Assembly: GCA_013289265.1 (NCBI GenBank)
Contig: JABDAH010000001.1
Span: forward strand, 66-61,378
Length of the DNA stretch: 61,313 nucleotides
Direction: 5' to 3'
From: Alphaproteobacteria bacterium
GTDB lineage: Bacteria > Pseudomonadota > Alphaproteobacteria > UBA9219
Numbering within the stretch: the stretch's first letter is position 1; each line of letters begins with the position of its first letter. Positions 1-8,814 of the stretch are shown here, piece after piece. The notes beneath the pieces were generated by a model. The model was not told where the DNA came from. It worked only from the letters and a program-made list of their open reading frames with translations, and made no database searches. Position numbers and translations under genes: made by a program.

Positions 1-1
1 T

Positions 2-619
2 GAAGGCGAACATCGCCGTCTGATTTACACAGGCCTTACCGAAGCCTTCATGACTTATATCAAGCTTGCGCTGTGGGCAGGATGCTTTCTGGCTTTCCCG
101 ATTGTGGCATCGCAAATCTGGATGTTTGTGGCTCCCGGTCTTTATCAGAATGAGCGTCGTGCTTTTTTACCTTTCCTTGTGGCAACGCCCGTCTTCTTTC
201 TTATGGGCGCGGCAATGGCTTATTATTTCGTCTTCCCGATGGCGTGGAAATTTTTCCTGAGCTTTGAAATGCCGGGCGGTGTGGGCAGTATGCCCATTCA
301 GCTGGAAGCGCGGGTCAGCGAGTACCTGTCGCTTTCCATGACGGTGATTTTTGCCTTCGGTATTGCTTTCGAATTGCCGGTTATTCTAGTGTTAATGACG
401 CGGGTAGGGTTGTTGTCATCCGCGAAGCTCAGCCAGTTCCGGCGCTACGCCATTGTGCTGATTTTCGTGGCTGCGGCCGTCCTCACGCCACCCGACGTTA
501 TCAGCCAGCTTAGCTTGGCGCTGCCCCTCATGGTGCTCTATGAGCTATCCATTCTGGGGGCGAAATGGGTTGAGAAAACCCGGCCGGCGGCAGAAGCTGC
601 GGCTGGACCGTCTGCTTAA
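2..619 (+). CDS. tatC: Sec-independent protein translocase TatC, 3' part
   Basis: C-terminal about 205 residues of TatC, the multispanning inner-membrane subunit that recognises twin-arginine signal peptides. The gene runs off the left edge: the frame is open from base 2 (EGEHRRLIYTGLTEAF...) and the first ATG, at 50, is internal. The conserved family stretch LIYTGLTEAF followed by an aromatic/Pro-rich FVAPGLY segment is visible, then membrane segments around WAGCFLAFPIVASQIW, FLVATPVFFLMGAAMAYYFVF, SMTVIFAFGIAFELPVILVL and AIVLIFVAAAVLTPPDVISQ. The first transmembrane segment lies outside the window. The C-terminal tail is short and Ala-rich. serS follows after 41 bases. A likely Tat substrate, a DUF1501 protein, is encoded at 57.6 kb. 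Identification is secure. Confidence 0.95.
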   Translation, partial: EGEHRRLIYTGLTEAFMTYIKLALWAGCFLAFPIVASQIWMFVAPGLYQNERRAFLPFLVATPVFFLMGAAMAYYFVFPMAWKFFLSFEMPGGVGSMPIQLEARVSEYLSLSMTVIFAFGIAFELPVILVLMTRVGLLSSAKLSQFRRYAIVLIFVAAAVLTPPDVISQLSLALPLMVLYELSILGAKWVEKTRPAAEAAAGPSA

Positions 620-660
620 CTCCCGATATAGTCTCAACTTCATTTTCAGGAAGTTAGACC

Positions 661-1935
661 ATGCACGACATCGCTTTTATTCGTAAAAACCCGGAAGCTT
701 TCGACCAGGCGCTGAAGCGCCGGGGGCTGCCTGCTGCATCATCTGAAATTCTGACTTTAGACAGTGATCGTCGCGCCGCGCAAACCGCGATGCAGGAATT
801 GCAGGCCAAGCGCAATGAGCTATCCAAGCAGATCGGCGAGATCAAAGCCAAGAAAGGCAACGCCGATGCATTGATGCAAGAAGTAGGATCGATCAAAACC
901 AAAATGCCAGAGCTTGAACAGCAGGAACATGGCATCGGCGAGAAACTGGAAAGTATTCTTTCCAGCCTACCCAACATGCCAGCTGTCGATGTGCCGGATG
1001 GTAAAGATGAAAAAGATAATGTCGAGCTGCGCCGTTACGGCGCGCCAAGCGGTTTGAATTCTGCCAAACAGCATTTCGAATTAGGCGAAGATCTGAAGCT
1101 GATGGATTTTGCCACGGCATCCAAATTATCTGGCGCGCGCTTTACAATGCTGAAGGGCCCGCTGGCACGTTTGGAACGCGCGCTTGGCAACTTCATGCTG
1201 GATATCCATACGCAGGAATTTGGTTATACCGAAATCTCGCCACCGCTGCTTGTCAACGACAAGACCATGTATGGCACGGGCCAATTACCGAAAATGGCGG
1301 GTGATATGTTCCAGACCAATTTTGGGCATTGGCTGATACCTACAGCTGAAGTGCCGCTGACAGCCTATGTGGCGGATGAGATTTTGAATTCGCAGGAATT
1401 GCCGTTCCGCTTCGCCGCAAAAACACCATGTTTCCGTGCCGAAGCTGGTGCCGCCGGGAAAGATACCCGTGGCATGTTAAGACAACACCAGTTCTACAAG
1501 GTCGAAATGGTCAGCATCACGACGCCCGATCAATCCATTGCCGAACATGAACGCATGACGGAATGCGCCGAGACAGTATTGAACCGTCTCGAGCTGCCGT
1601 TCCGTACGATTGTTTTGTGTGCTGGCGATATGGGCTTTAATTCACGTAAAACCTATGACATTGAAGTCTGGATGCCGGGACAAAATACTTATCGCGAGAT
1701 TTCCAGCTGTTCCAACTGTGGTGATTTCCAGGCGCGGCGTATGAATGCTCGTAGCCGTAATGCAGGCGACAAGAATACGGAATTCGTTCATACGCTGAAC
1801 GGTTCGGGCGTCGCTGTTGGTCGCTGTCTGATCGCGGTCATGGAAAATTTCCAGCAGCCAGACGGTTCTATCATCATTCCTACCGCCCTTCGGAAATATA
1901 TGGACGGTATGGAACGTATTAGTATGGCGGTTTGA
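661..1935 (+). CDS. serS: Seryl-tRNA synthetase
   Basis: Class II synthetase that charges tRNA-Ser (and tRNA-Sec where present). It has 424 residues, the usual length. The N-terminal 110 residues hold the charged antiparallel coiled-coil arm that contacts the long variable arm of tRNA-Ser. The catalytic core shows motif 2 ([20 protein letters not shown]) and motif 3 ([16 protein letters not shown]). The start ATG at 661 is preceded by AGGAAG at good spacing. The stop TGA overlaps the ATG of the next gene (TGATG), so the two are probably translationally coupled. serS beside a LysM/LytM lipoprotein gene is a common proteobacterial arrangement. Confidence 0.97.
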   Translation: MHDIAFIRKNPEAFDQALKRRGLPAASSEILTLDSDRRAAQTAMQELQAKRNELSKQIGEIKAKKGNADALMQEVGSIKTKMPELEQQEHGIGEKLESILSSLPNMPAVDVPDGKDEKDNVELRRYGAPSGLNSAKQHFELGEDLKLMDFATASKLSGARFTMLKGPLARLERALGNFMLDIHTQEFGYTEISPPLLVNDKTMYGTGQLPKMAGDMFQTNFGHWLIPTAEVPLTAYVADEILNSQELPFRFAAKTPCFRAEAGAAGKDTRGMLRQHQFYKVEMVSITTPDQSIAEHERMTECAETVLNRLELPFRTIVLCAGDMGFNSRKTYDIEVWMPGQNTYREISSCSNCGDFQARRMNARSRNAGDKNTEFVHTLNGSGVAVGRCLIAVMENFQQPDGSIIIPTALRKYMDGMERISMAV

Positions 1936-2909
1936 TGAAACAAAGAATGCGCTCATGGCTGGTTTTGGTTGTGGCAAGCTGCCTGCTTGCCGCCTGCGCC
2001 ATTGGGCATCCTAAATTGCCGGAACGTTCAGAGATTACGCCGGGACAGACGATAACGGTTGAAGGCAATAAAAATATCTATGCCATCGCCAAGGAACATA
2101 ATGTGTCCATGCGCGAGATTATTGTTCTGAATAATCTGCAACCGCCTTTCAAATTGCAGCCGGGGCAGAGCCTTACATTACCCGCTGGTAATAATGCGCC
2201 GTCTTATTCCGGATATAATAGCAGTAGCGGCCCCAGCATTGCGCCTGCGCCTTCCGCTGCGCCGTTACCTCCAATCGAGCAAGCACCCCTGACACCGATC
2301 CAGGCCATTCCGCCCAGTTCGCAACATGGGTTGTTGGGGGCAGCCGTGACATCCGCGCCGGTTGAAGATTTGAGCAAGCCATCGCCAGCGCCAAAAGCTG
2401 TTGCGACAACGGCGACGCCTGCAGCGCAAACTCCGGCGGTACTTCCTCCGCCACCTGAACCTGTACCACCGCCAGCACCCCCACCAATCTCACCGCCTAC
2501 TGCGCCGTCAGCGTCAACAAACACTCCATCAGTTGACATGAAATGGCCAGTACAAGGACCGGTGCTTGCCACCTTCGGACCCAAAGGGCAGGGGCTGAAT
2601 AATGACGGCATTAATATAGGTGCGCCCAAAGGCGCTCCTGTTGTTGCAGCTGCGAACGGCATTGTCGTGTATGCCGGCAATGAAATGAAAGGTTTTGGTA
2701 ACCTTATTCTCATTCGCCACAAAGGCGGTTGGGTAACCGCTTATGCGCATCTGGATCGCACTCTGGTGAATAAAGATGCCGTTGTGGCTCAAGGGGATAT
2801 GATTGGCACCGTTGGCAAAACCGGCAATGTACCATCGCCGCAACTGCACTTCGAAACCCGCCTTGAAGGCAAACCCATTGACCCCGCCACTGTAGTCAAA
2901 AAGCAGTAG
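1935..2909 (+). CDS. NlpD-like LysM/M23 (LytM) lipoprotein, probably non-catalytic
   Basis: Predicted envelope lipoprotein of 324 residues. It has a signal peptide with lipobox LLAAC at about residues 17-21, a LysM-type peptidoglycan-binding domain (about 35-85, with IYAIAKEHNVSMREIIVLNN), a long Pro/Ala-rich linker (about 90-200) and a C-terminal M23/LytM domain (about 205-320). Active M23 enzymes have a first zinc motif HxxxD and a later HxH. Here the first motif reads NNDGINIG and the second PQLHFE, so ligands are missing. This matches the NlpD/EnvC class of degenerate LytM factors, which activate cell-division amidases rather than cutting peptidoglycan. An upstream TTG at 1932 is in frame, but ATG 1935, overlapping the serS stop, is the better start. 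Confidence 0.88.
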   Translation: MKQRMRSWLVLVVASCLLAACAIGHPKLPERSEITPGQTITVEGNKNIYAIAKEHNVSMREIIVLNNLQPPFKLQPGQSLTLPAGNNAPSYSGYNSSSGPSIAPAPSAAPLPPIEQAPLTPIQAIPPSSQHGLLGAAVTSAPVEDLSKPSPAPKAVATTATPAAQTPAVLPPPPEPVPPPAPPPISPPTAPSASTNTPSVDMKWPVQGPVLATFGPKGQGLNNDGINIGAPKGAPVVAAANGIVVYAGNEMKGFGNLILIRHKGGWVTAYAHLDRTLVNKDAVVAQGDMIGTVGKTGNVPSPQLHFETRLEGKPIDPATVVKKQ

Positions 2910-3002
2910 TAAGCCTCTGGTAACCTTCTGCTGTTACCCTATTTTGGTAGTCTTAATAAGGGTTTGTCGCTTTTCTCTCACGGCTTGCCAAAAGAGGATT
3001 CT

Positions 3003-3923
3003 ATGAGTGTTTTGCCCCTCCTGGATAAACTTCTGACCATTCTTTGGGCGCATTATAAAAGCCGCGTCAGCTATGCTGCCCTTTATCAAAGCATGGTGGA
3101 GGAGCGTGGTGGCAAAGTCCAAAATGACCATATCGCTTTCCGCACCTTTAATACAAAGGTAGGCAGCCAGCCATCGGGCGTTGAAGCTATCGCGCGTATT
3201 TTTACGGCGCTGGGCTATGTGCGAAAAGATACTTATCTGTTCGAAGATAAAAAACTAACAGCTTGGCATTACGAACATAAAACCAACCCTGCTTATCCCA
3301 AAATTTTCATCAGTCAGCTGGAAGTTGATAAGCTTTCCAAGGAAACGGCCGCCAAAATTAAAAAGGCAGTTGCCGATGCGCCGGATTTGCTCTCCGCCGC
3401 CGATGCGCAGTTGCTGGAATATGTTGCCAAGGGCGAAGAACTCAATCAAACAACGATGGACGCATTAGCCGCAAATCTCGCCGCCTTTTTTGTCCGGCCT
3501 TGGGCTGCGCCGCTACGTCGGGTGGTGGAAGAGGTGGATAAGGAATCGCAATATGCGGCCTGGACTTTGCTGCATGGCAATTCTGTCAATCACTTCACGG
3601 CTTATATCAATGAACAGCATGTTGATGAATGGAAAGATATTGAGGATACCGTCACAGCTCTTCGCCAGGCTGGTATACCGATGAAAGCCGACTTCGAAGG
3701 GGAGCGTGGAACCAAGCTACGCCAGTCTTCCACCAAAGCAGTGATGGAAGACTGCGATGTGCTGGAGGAAAGTGGCGCCAAGGGCAAAATCAATTGGAGC
3801 TACGCTTATTATGAACTGGCCGAGCGCGGCAATGTGCCTGGCCCTGATGGCAAACTTACGCGCTTTCATGGTTTCCTCGGCGCTCAAGCGACAAATCTTT
3901 TTGAAATGACAAAACTGGGCTAG
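3003..3923 (+). CDS. DUF1338 / HglS-like 2-oxoadipate dioxygenase-decarboxylase
   Basis: Member of the DUF1338 family. The characterised bacterial member HglS is an Fe(II) enzyme that converts 2-oxoadipate to D-2-hydroxyglutarate with loss of CO2. Visible family features are an N-terminal His in DHIAFRTFNT (near residue 40), a second His in HGNSVNHFTAYI and a Glu-containing C-terminal strand (SYAYYELAERG), consistent with a vicinal-oxygen-chelate metal site. At 306 residues it is shorter than HglS/YdcJ (about 450-460), so it belongs to the short subtype. ATG 3003 is chosen because AGAGGA precedes it; the in-frame TTG at 2964 lacks a ribosome site. It is the first gene of a four-gene run with saccharopine dehydrogenase, aldehyde dehydrogenase and an FAD oxidase. 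That context makes 2-oxoadipate the likely substrate, which is inference. Confidence 0.85.
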   Translation: MSVLPLLDKLLTILWAHYKSRVSYAALYQSMVEERGGKVQNDHIAFRTFNTKVGSQPSGVEAIARIFTALGYVRKDTYLFEDKKLTAWHYEHKTNPAYPKIFISQLEVDKLSKETAAKIKKAVADAPDLLSAADAQLLEYVAKGEELNQTTMDALAANLAAFFVRPWAAPLRRVVEEVDKESQYAAWTLLHGNSVNHFTAYINEQHVDEWKDIEDTVTALRQAGIPMKADFEGERGTKLRQSSTKAVMEDCDVLEESGAKGKINWSYAYYELAERGNVPGPDGKLTRFHGFLGAQATNLFEMTKLG

Positions 3924-3925
3924 GC

Positions 3926-5023
3926 ATGACCATAAAAAACCCACTGATCATAGGTTTAGGCGGTGTCGGCGGGTTGCTGGCCATCTTGCTACGTGACATC
4001 GGCATGAGTGTGACGGCGATGGATCAGCGCAGCCCTGCGTATATACCAAGTGGTGTGCAATTTATTGCTGGAGACGTGCAGGACGTCAAAACTTTGGAGG
4101 GCATTTTAAAAAATCACGACGCGGTAATTTCTTGCCTACCTTTTCATCTGACACTTACATTGGCGGAAGCTGCGTATAAAGCGGGTATTCCTTATTTCGA
4201 TCCTACAGAAGATGTGAAAACGACCGAGGCTGTGCGGAAGCTTGCGCAAAGCGCGCAGAAAACGATGATCCCGCAATGTGGCCTCGCTCCGGGTGCCGTC
4301 GGTATCATCGGTGCGCATCTGGCCAGCAAGTTCGATGCGGGCACGTTACATTATCTGCGTTTGCGTGTTGGCGCATTGCCGCAAAGCCCGACCGGACAGC
4401 TCGGCTACGCCGGTAACTGGTCACTGGCTGGGTTGGTGCATGAATATATCGCCGAATGCGATGTTATCGCGGATGGCAAGCATATAAAGGTGCCCGCGTT
4501 ACGTAATGCCGAAATTTTGCGTATCGACGGCGTGGAATATGAAGCCTTCACGACGTCCGGTGGTCTCGGCACGATGACCGAAACCTATGCTGGTAAGGTC
4601 GAGACACTGGATTATAAAAGTATTCGTTATCCAGGGCATTTGTCCGGCATAAAATTACTGCTGGAAGATTTACGTTTTCGCGACAGTCCGGATGATCTCG
4701 TCAAACGTTTGGGGTTTGCCTTACCACCAGATGACGAAGACCGCGTTTTGATGCATGTCTCGGCTCAGGGCGAGATTGAGGGTCGCTTGCAAACCAAAGT
4801 TCTGGTTGCGTCCTATGATCCGTTGATGATCGACGGTAAATATCGCCCGGCCATTCTATGGACAACGGCAGCGTCCATCGCCGCTGTGGTCGAGATGGTT
4901 AGCAAAGGTGATCTACCGCAAAAAGGTTTCGTTAAACAGGAAGAAATTCCATTACCTGCTTTCCTCAAAACCACTTACGGAAAATTCTACGCCACGCATT
5001 GTCCAAAACTCGAAAGCCTTTAA
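3926..5023 (+). CDS. Saccharopine dehydrogenase-type NAD(P) oxidoreductase
   Basis: 365-residue Rossmann-fold enzyme of the Lys9 / saccharopine dehydrogenase family. The N-terminus carries the dinucleotide motif GLGGVGGLLA (residues 10-19). It continues with a typical SCLPFHLTLTLAEAAYKAG segment and the family hallmark PQCGLAPGAVGIIGAHLA near residue 115-130, where the related enzymes bind substrate. Such enzymes split saccharopine into glutamate and 2-aminoadipate 6-semialdehyde, or deaminate lysine at C6. It starts 3 bases after the HglS-like gene and its stop abuts the start of the aldehyde dehydrogenase, so the product can feed the next enzyme. No lysine-ketoglutarate reductase domain is fused or adjacent. 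It would have to be elsewhere, or this protein is a lysine 6-dehydrogenase. Confidence 0.85.
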   Translation: MTIKNPLIIGLGGVGGLLAILLRDIGMSVTAMDQRSPAYIPSGVQFIAGDVQDVKTLEGILKNHDAVISCLPFHLTLTLAEAAYKAGIPYFDPTEDVKTTEAVRKLAQSAQKTMIPQCGLAPGAVGIIGAHLASKFDAGTLHYLRLRVGALPQSPTGQLGYAGNWSLAGLVHEYIAECDVIADGKHIKVPALRNAEILRIDGVEYEAFTTSGGLGTMTETYAGKVETLDYKSIRYPGHLSGIKLLLEDLRFRDSPDDLVKRLGFALPPDDEDRVLMHVSAQGEIEGRLQTKVLVASYDPLMIDGKYRPAILWTTAASIAAVVEMVSKGDLPQKGFVKQEEIPLPAFLKTTYGKFYATHCPKLESL

Positions 5024-6544
5024 ATGAATGTTGCAAAACTTCTACGCGCTTTGGGCGTTGACCTAAAGCTTTATCAAGGTCGTGATCTGGTTGTTACAAC
5101 ACCTATAGACGGCAGTGAACTTGCGCGATTGAAATTTTGTGCCGCTGCGCAGTTGGACAAGAAGATCAAACAATCGGTGGATGCTTTTAATACATGGCGC
5201 GATGTGCCCGCGCCAAAGCGTGGTGAATTAATCCGTTTATTCGGGGAGGAATTGCGCCAGAATAAAAAGCAGCTTGCCGAGCTTGTGACGATCGAATGTG
5301 GTAAGATACATGCTGAGGGTCTAGGCGAAGTTCAGGAAATGATCGATATCTGCGATTTTGCCGTTGGCCTGTCGCGGCAGCTGTATGGTCTGACGATTGC
5401 ATCGGAAAGGCCGCAGCATGTGATGCAGGAAACATGGCTGCCTTTGGGGCCTGTCGCCGTTATCAGCGCTTTTAATTTCCCGGTTGCAGTATGGGCATGG
5501 AATTTTGCATTGGCGGTTATTTGCGGCGATAGCGTTATCTGGAAACCTTCTGAAAAAACGCCATTATGTGCGCTTGCCTGTCAGGCTTTATTTGAGAAAG
5601 CGTCGGCGCGTTATGTCGCAGGTGGCGGCAAAGTTCCTGAAAACCTTAGCCAGATTGTGCTCGGCGATGCGAAGATTGGTGAGCGGCTTATTTCTAATCC
5701 TGCTATTAGCCTAGTCAGTGCCACAGGCAGTACCCGCATGGGACGGCAAGTGGGACCACGCGTGGCGGAACGCTTTGGCAAAACTCTGCTGGAACTTGGT
5801 GGCAATAATGCCATTATTGTCAGCGACAAGGCAGATCTGGAACTGGCGCTGAATTCTATTTTATTTGGCGCAGTAGGAACTGCGGGCCAGCGCTGCACTA
5901 CCACACGCCGTGTGATCGCGCATAAATCAATCTACGAAAAACTCTTTACGCAGCTAGAAAAAACTTACGCGCATATAGCGGCTAAGAAAATCGGCAACCC
6001 CCTGGATAAGGAAACGTTGGTGGGGCCATTGATTGATGAGGTTTCCTGCCAGCAAATGCAAAAGGCCTTAAAACAGGCCAAAGCTGAAGGTGGTAAGGTG
6101 TTGTACGGCAAACGCGTTCTGCGGGACGCATTTCCCGATGCGTTCTATGTTGAGCCCGCCTTGGTCAAAATATCGAAGCAAACGGATATTGTGCGGTATG
6201 AGACGTTCGCGCCCATTCTTTATGTTATGCCCTATGCAAATCTGGAGCAGGCGCTTGAGATTCATAACGACGTGCCGCAAGGCCTGTCATCTTCCATCTT
6301 CACCACTGATGTGCGGGAGGCTGAATATTTTCGCCGCCATAGTGATTGCGGTATAGCTAATGTTAATATCGGCACCAGCGGCGCAGAAATTGGTGGCGCG
6401 TTCGGTGGCGATAAAGAAACCGGCGGTGGGCGTGAATCCGGTACGGATTCTTGGAAGAATTATATGCGCCGTCAGACCAGCACCGTTTATTTCGGCACAG
6501 ACCGGCCTGCTTTGGCGCAAGGAATAAAATTCGATGTCCGTTAG
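5024..6544 (+). CDS. Aldehyde dehydrogenase, ALDH7-like (2-aminoadipate semialdehyde dehydrogenase)
   Basis: 506-residue NAD(P)-dependent aldehyde dehydrogenase. It oxidises an aldehyde through a Cys thiohemiacetal; the catalytic Cys lies in GTAGQRCTTTRR (near residue 291) and the general-base Glu in LLELGGNNAI (near 257). The cofactor-site motif is ISAFNFPVAVWAWN and substrate-pocket residues follow in GLSSSIFTTD. The N-terminal ECGKIHAEGLGEVQEMIDICDFA and SRQLYGLTIASERP segments are characteristic of ALDH7 (antiquitin, AmaB), which converts 2-aminoadipate 6-semialdehyde to 2-aminoadipate. It starts directly at the upstream stop (TAAATG), and its 3' end overlaps the next gene by 11 bases, indicating one transcript. 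The substrate assignment rests on subfamily look and neighbours. Confidence 0.88.
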   Translation: MNVAKLLRALGVDLKLYQGRDLVVTTPIDGSELARLKFCAAAQLDKKIKQSVDAFNTWRDVPAPKRGELIRLFGEELRQNKKQLAELVTIECGKIHAEGLGEVQEMIDICDFAVGLSRQLYGLTIASERPQHVMQETWLPLGPVAVISAFNFPVAVWAWNFALAVICGDSVIWKPSEKTPLCALACQALFEKASARYVAGGGKVPENLSQIVLGDAKIGERLISNPAISLVSATGSTRMGRQVGPRVAERFGKTLLELGGNNAIIVSDKADLELALNSILFGAVGTAGQRCTTTRRVIAHKSIYEKLFTQLEKTYAHIAAKKIGNPLDKETLVGPLIDEVSCQQMQKALKQAKAEGGKVLYGKRVLRDAFPDAFYVEPALVKISKQTDIVRYETFAPILYVMPYANLEQALEIHNDVPQGLSSSIFTTDVREAEYFRRHSDCGIANVNIGTSGAEIGGAFGGDKETGGGRESGTDSWKNYMRRQTSTVYFGTDRPALAQGIKFDVR

Positions 6545-7943
6545 CGTCGATATTCTGGATCAGATCAAAAAACTTTTGGGGCAGGGTGGCTATATCGAAG
6601 GCGACGCGATGCAGCCCTATTTGACTTCGTGGCGCAACGGCTGGACAGGAAAGTCGCCGCTGATTGCGCTGCCTAATAGTACAGAACAAGTTTCTGCTCT
6701 TGTCGGGCTTTGTCACCGGCATCAGATTCCTATGGTGCCGCAGGGCGGCAATACCGGTTTGGTGGGGGGCAGTATTCCCACAGCCGATAACAGCCAGATT
6801 GTTATCAATCTTTCGCGCATGAATAAAATCCGGGAGATTGATGCAACAGGTTCTCTCGTAACCGCAGAAGCAGGTGTAATTCTACAGACATTGCAGGAAA
6901 CAGCCGCTGATGCTGGAATGTTATTTCCCTTAAGTATGGCTTCCGAAGGTAGTGCTGAAATCGGCGGCGCGATTTCGACCAATGCCGGAGGTACGGCTGT
7001 GCTGCGTTACGGCAATATGCGTGATCTGGTTGTGGGTATCGAAGCGGTTTTACCTAATGGCGAGATCTTTCATGGCCTCAAGAAGCTTGCCAAGGATAAT
7101 TCCGGCTACAACATCGGCAAATATCTAATCGGTGCTGAAGGAACTTTGGGCATCGTGACCGCAGCGGTTTTGAAATTGTTTCCAGCCCTGCAGCAGAAAG
7201 TGACGGCGGTGATCGCCGTTGCCGAAGTAGAAATGGCTCTGGAACTTTTGCAGCAATTCCGCCGCGAAGCGGCCGAGTATCTGACAGCATTCGAGATTAT
7301 GTCGCAGCAAGCCCTGCAGCTTGTCGTCAAACATATCACCGGTGCCCGTTTCCCCGGTCAGACGGATGCGCCTTATTATTTGTTGGTGGAGTTGGGCTCA
7401 ACCTCTAAAACAATCCCACTTCGCGCGATAATGGAGGATTTAGCCGCAACTGCTTACGATAACGGTAAAATACTGGACGCTGTTATTGCGGAAAATGAAG
7501 CGCAGGCGAAGGCATTCTGGCATTTACGTGAACATATCTCGGAAGCCATACGTAAGACAGGTCCCGGCATCCATTTCGATATTTCCCTACCGCTTAGCCA
7601 GCTGGCCAATTTTTTGGGGCGGATGGATCCTCAGATTAAAATTTTGGCACCAGATATTTTGCTGGCCCCTTTCGGACATATCGGTGATGGCAATCTGCAT
7701 TACAATATGTGCTTTGCGACGCTGCTCGCCAATTTTGAGGGTCTTAAAAAACGTATCAAGGAAATGGTCTATAGCGATGTGTCCAGGCGTTGTGGGAGTA
7801 TCAGCGCTGAACATGGAATAGGTATAGAACGTAAGGCCGAATTGGCTGCCGTGAAATCGACGGAAGAACTGGCGCTGATGAAAAAAATCAAACGCGCTTT
7901 TGATCCGGATAACCTAATGAATCCTGGCAAGATTTTCGATTAA
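6534..7943 (+). CDS. FAD-binding D-2-hydroxyglutarate dehydrogenase family protein
   Basis: 469-residue flavoprotein of the VAO/D-lactate dehydrogenase family. The N-terminal FAD-binding domain includes PQGGNTGLVGGSIP (near residues 66-79) and GGAISTNAGGTAVLRYGNMRD. The C-terminal FAD-oxidase domain includes the metal/substrate motif FGHIGDGNLHYN and ends with SAEHGIGIERK and DPDNLMNPGKIFD. Its length matches bacterial and mitochondrial D-2-hydroxyglutarate dehydrogenases, which oxidise D-2-hydroxyglutarate to 2-oxoglutarate. D-lactate or glycolate oxidation cannot be excluded from sequence alone. Its place behind the HglS-like gene favours D-2-hydroxyglutarate. It overlaps the aldehyde dehydrogenase by 11 bases and converges with the downstream permease gene with a 4-base overlap. 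Confidence 0.85.
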   Translation: MSVSVDILDQIKKLLGQGGYIEGDAMQPYLTSWRNGWTGKSPLIALPNSTEQVSALVGLCHRHQIPMVPQGGNTGLVGGSIPTADNSQIVINLSRMNKIREIDATGSLVTAEAGVILQTLQETAADAGMLFPLSMASEGSAEIGGAISTNAGGTAVLRYGNMRDLVVGIEAVLPNGEIFHGLKKLAKDNSGYNIGKYLIGAEGTLGIVTAAVLKLFPALQQKVTAVIAVAEVEMALELLQQFRREAAEYLTAFEIMSQQALQLVVKHITGARFPGQTDAPYYLLVELGSTSKTIPLRAIMEDLAATAYDNGKILDAVIAENEAQAKAFWHLREHISEAIRKTGPGIHFDISLPLSQLANFLGRMDPQIKILAPDILLAPFGHIGDGNLHYNMCFATLLANFEGLKKRIKEMVYSDVSRRCGSISAEHGIGIERKAELAAVKSTEELALMKKIKRAFDPDNLMNPGKIFD

Positions 7944-8701
7944 CGTCGTACGAATAGGGTCAAGGCCAGAACCAAACCAATCGCCGTAATGCCAAGCCGT
8001 AAGTGACGTTCATTTACTTTGTCGATCAGTTGAACACCGACAAGACCACCAGTCGTGGCCGCAATAGAAACCAGCCCAACGCGAAACCAGTAAACATCCG
8101 TGGAGAGGAGAAACACGCCAACCGCGGATGTGTTCATCACGGCCGCCAGAATATTTTTAGTAGTAATGGCCTGACGGATATTCATGCCGGAATAACTTAA
8201 AGTCGCCAGCATCACCAGGCCGATACCGCCACCGAAATAGCCGCCATAGATGCTGATAACCAGTTGAACCAGAGCTGCGCCGATTTTGCCCAAACGATCT
8301 GGCGGGCGGATAGTCGTCGATTTAACAGGAGGTTTTTTGCGAAAGCTTCCCCATGCAAAAACGCCTGTCGAGAAAAGAATAAGCCAGGGAATAAGCCGCG
8401 CAAATGAAGTTGCAGGTGTTAGCAGCAAGAGAATAGCCCCCGCTATGCCGCCAAACAGACTAATGAGGAATAGCGCCTTGAAGGATAAATGAGGCGTGTC
8501 TGCCGCCGACTTGCGTCCGGAAAAACCGGTGCTGACCTGCATCGGATACATGGCGAGTGTCGAGGTGATGTTTGCCGCGCGTGGGTCAAGCCCCGTGAGC
8601 ATTAGCGCCGGAAATGTAAGGAAAGCACCGCCGCCAGCGACAGACGCAATAATACCGGCGGCGAAAGAGATGGGAACTAAAAGAAGATGTGAAAGAATCA
8701 T
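7940..8701 (-). CDS. TSUP (TauE/SafE, DUF81) family membrane permease
   Basis: 253-residue integral membrane protein of the 4-toluene sulfonate uptake permease family, whose members move sulfite, sulfonates or other small organic anions. The hallmark N-terminal glycine-rich turn GIIASVAGGGAFLTFPALMLTGLDPRAANITST is present (given here only as the landmark around residues 15-50) and is mirrored in the second half by GYFGGGIGLVMLATL. About eight hydrophobic segments are visible. The substrate is unknown. ATG 8701 is preferred over an in-frame TTG at 8719. It converges on the lysine-type operon, so a role as its uptake or efflux partner is possible but not shown. Confidence 0.85.
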   Translation of the reverse strand: MILSHLLLVPISFAAGIIASVAGGGAFLTFPALMLTGLDPRAANITSTLAMYPMQVSTGFSGRKSAADTPHLSFKALFLISLFGGIAGAILLLLTPATSFARLIPWLILFSTGVFAWGSFRKKPPVKSTTIRPPDRLGKIGAALVQLVISIYGGYFGGGIGLVMLATLSYSGMNIRQAITTKNILAAVMNTSAVGVFLLSTDVYWFRVGLVSIAATTGGLVGVQLIDKVNERHLRLGITAIGLVLALTLFVRR

Positions 8702-8814
8702 TATCAAGTCTTGCTGCAATAGAGGCGCCGTAATATTTAGTCGAATAATGGCGACAATGTGTTGAAGTCAGGCCGCAGCCTAATTAGCAGCGGCATGTTG
8801 TTTTTGAACATCAC

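Noticed and set aside
2204-2722. Gly-rich minus-strand frame opposite the LytM lipoprotein
   Set aside because: It is the antisense of the Pro-rich linker and gives a Gly-rich artefact.
8001-8200. Small plus-strand frame opposite the TSUP permease gene
   Set aside because: Antisense to conserved membrane-protein codons, no ribosome site.
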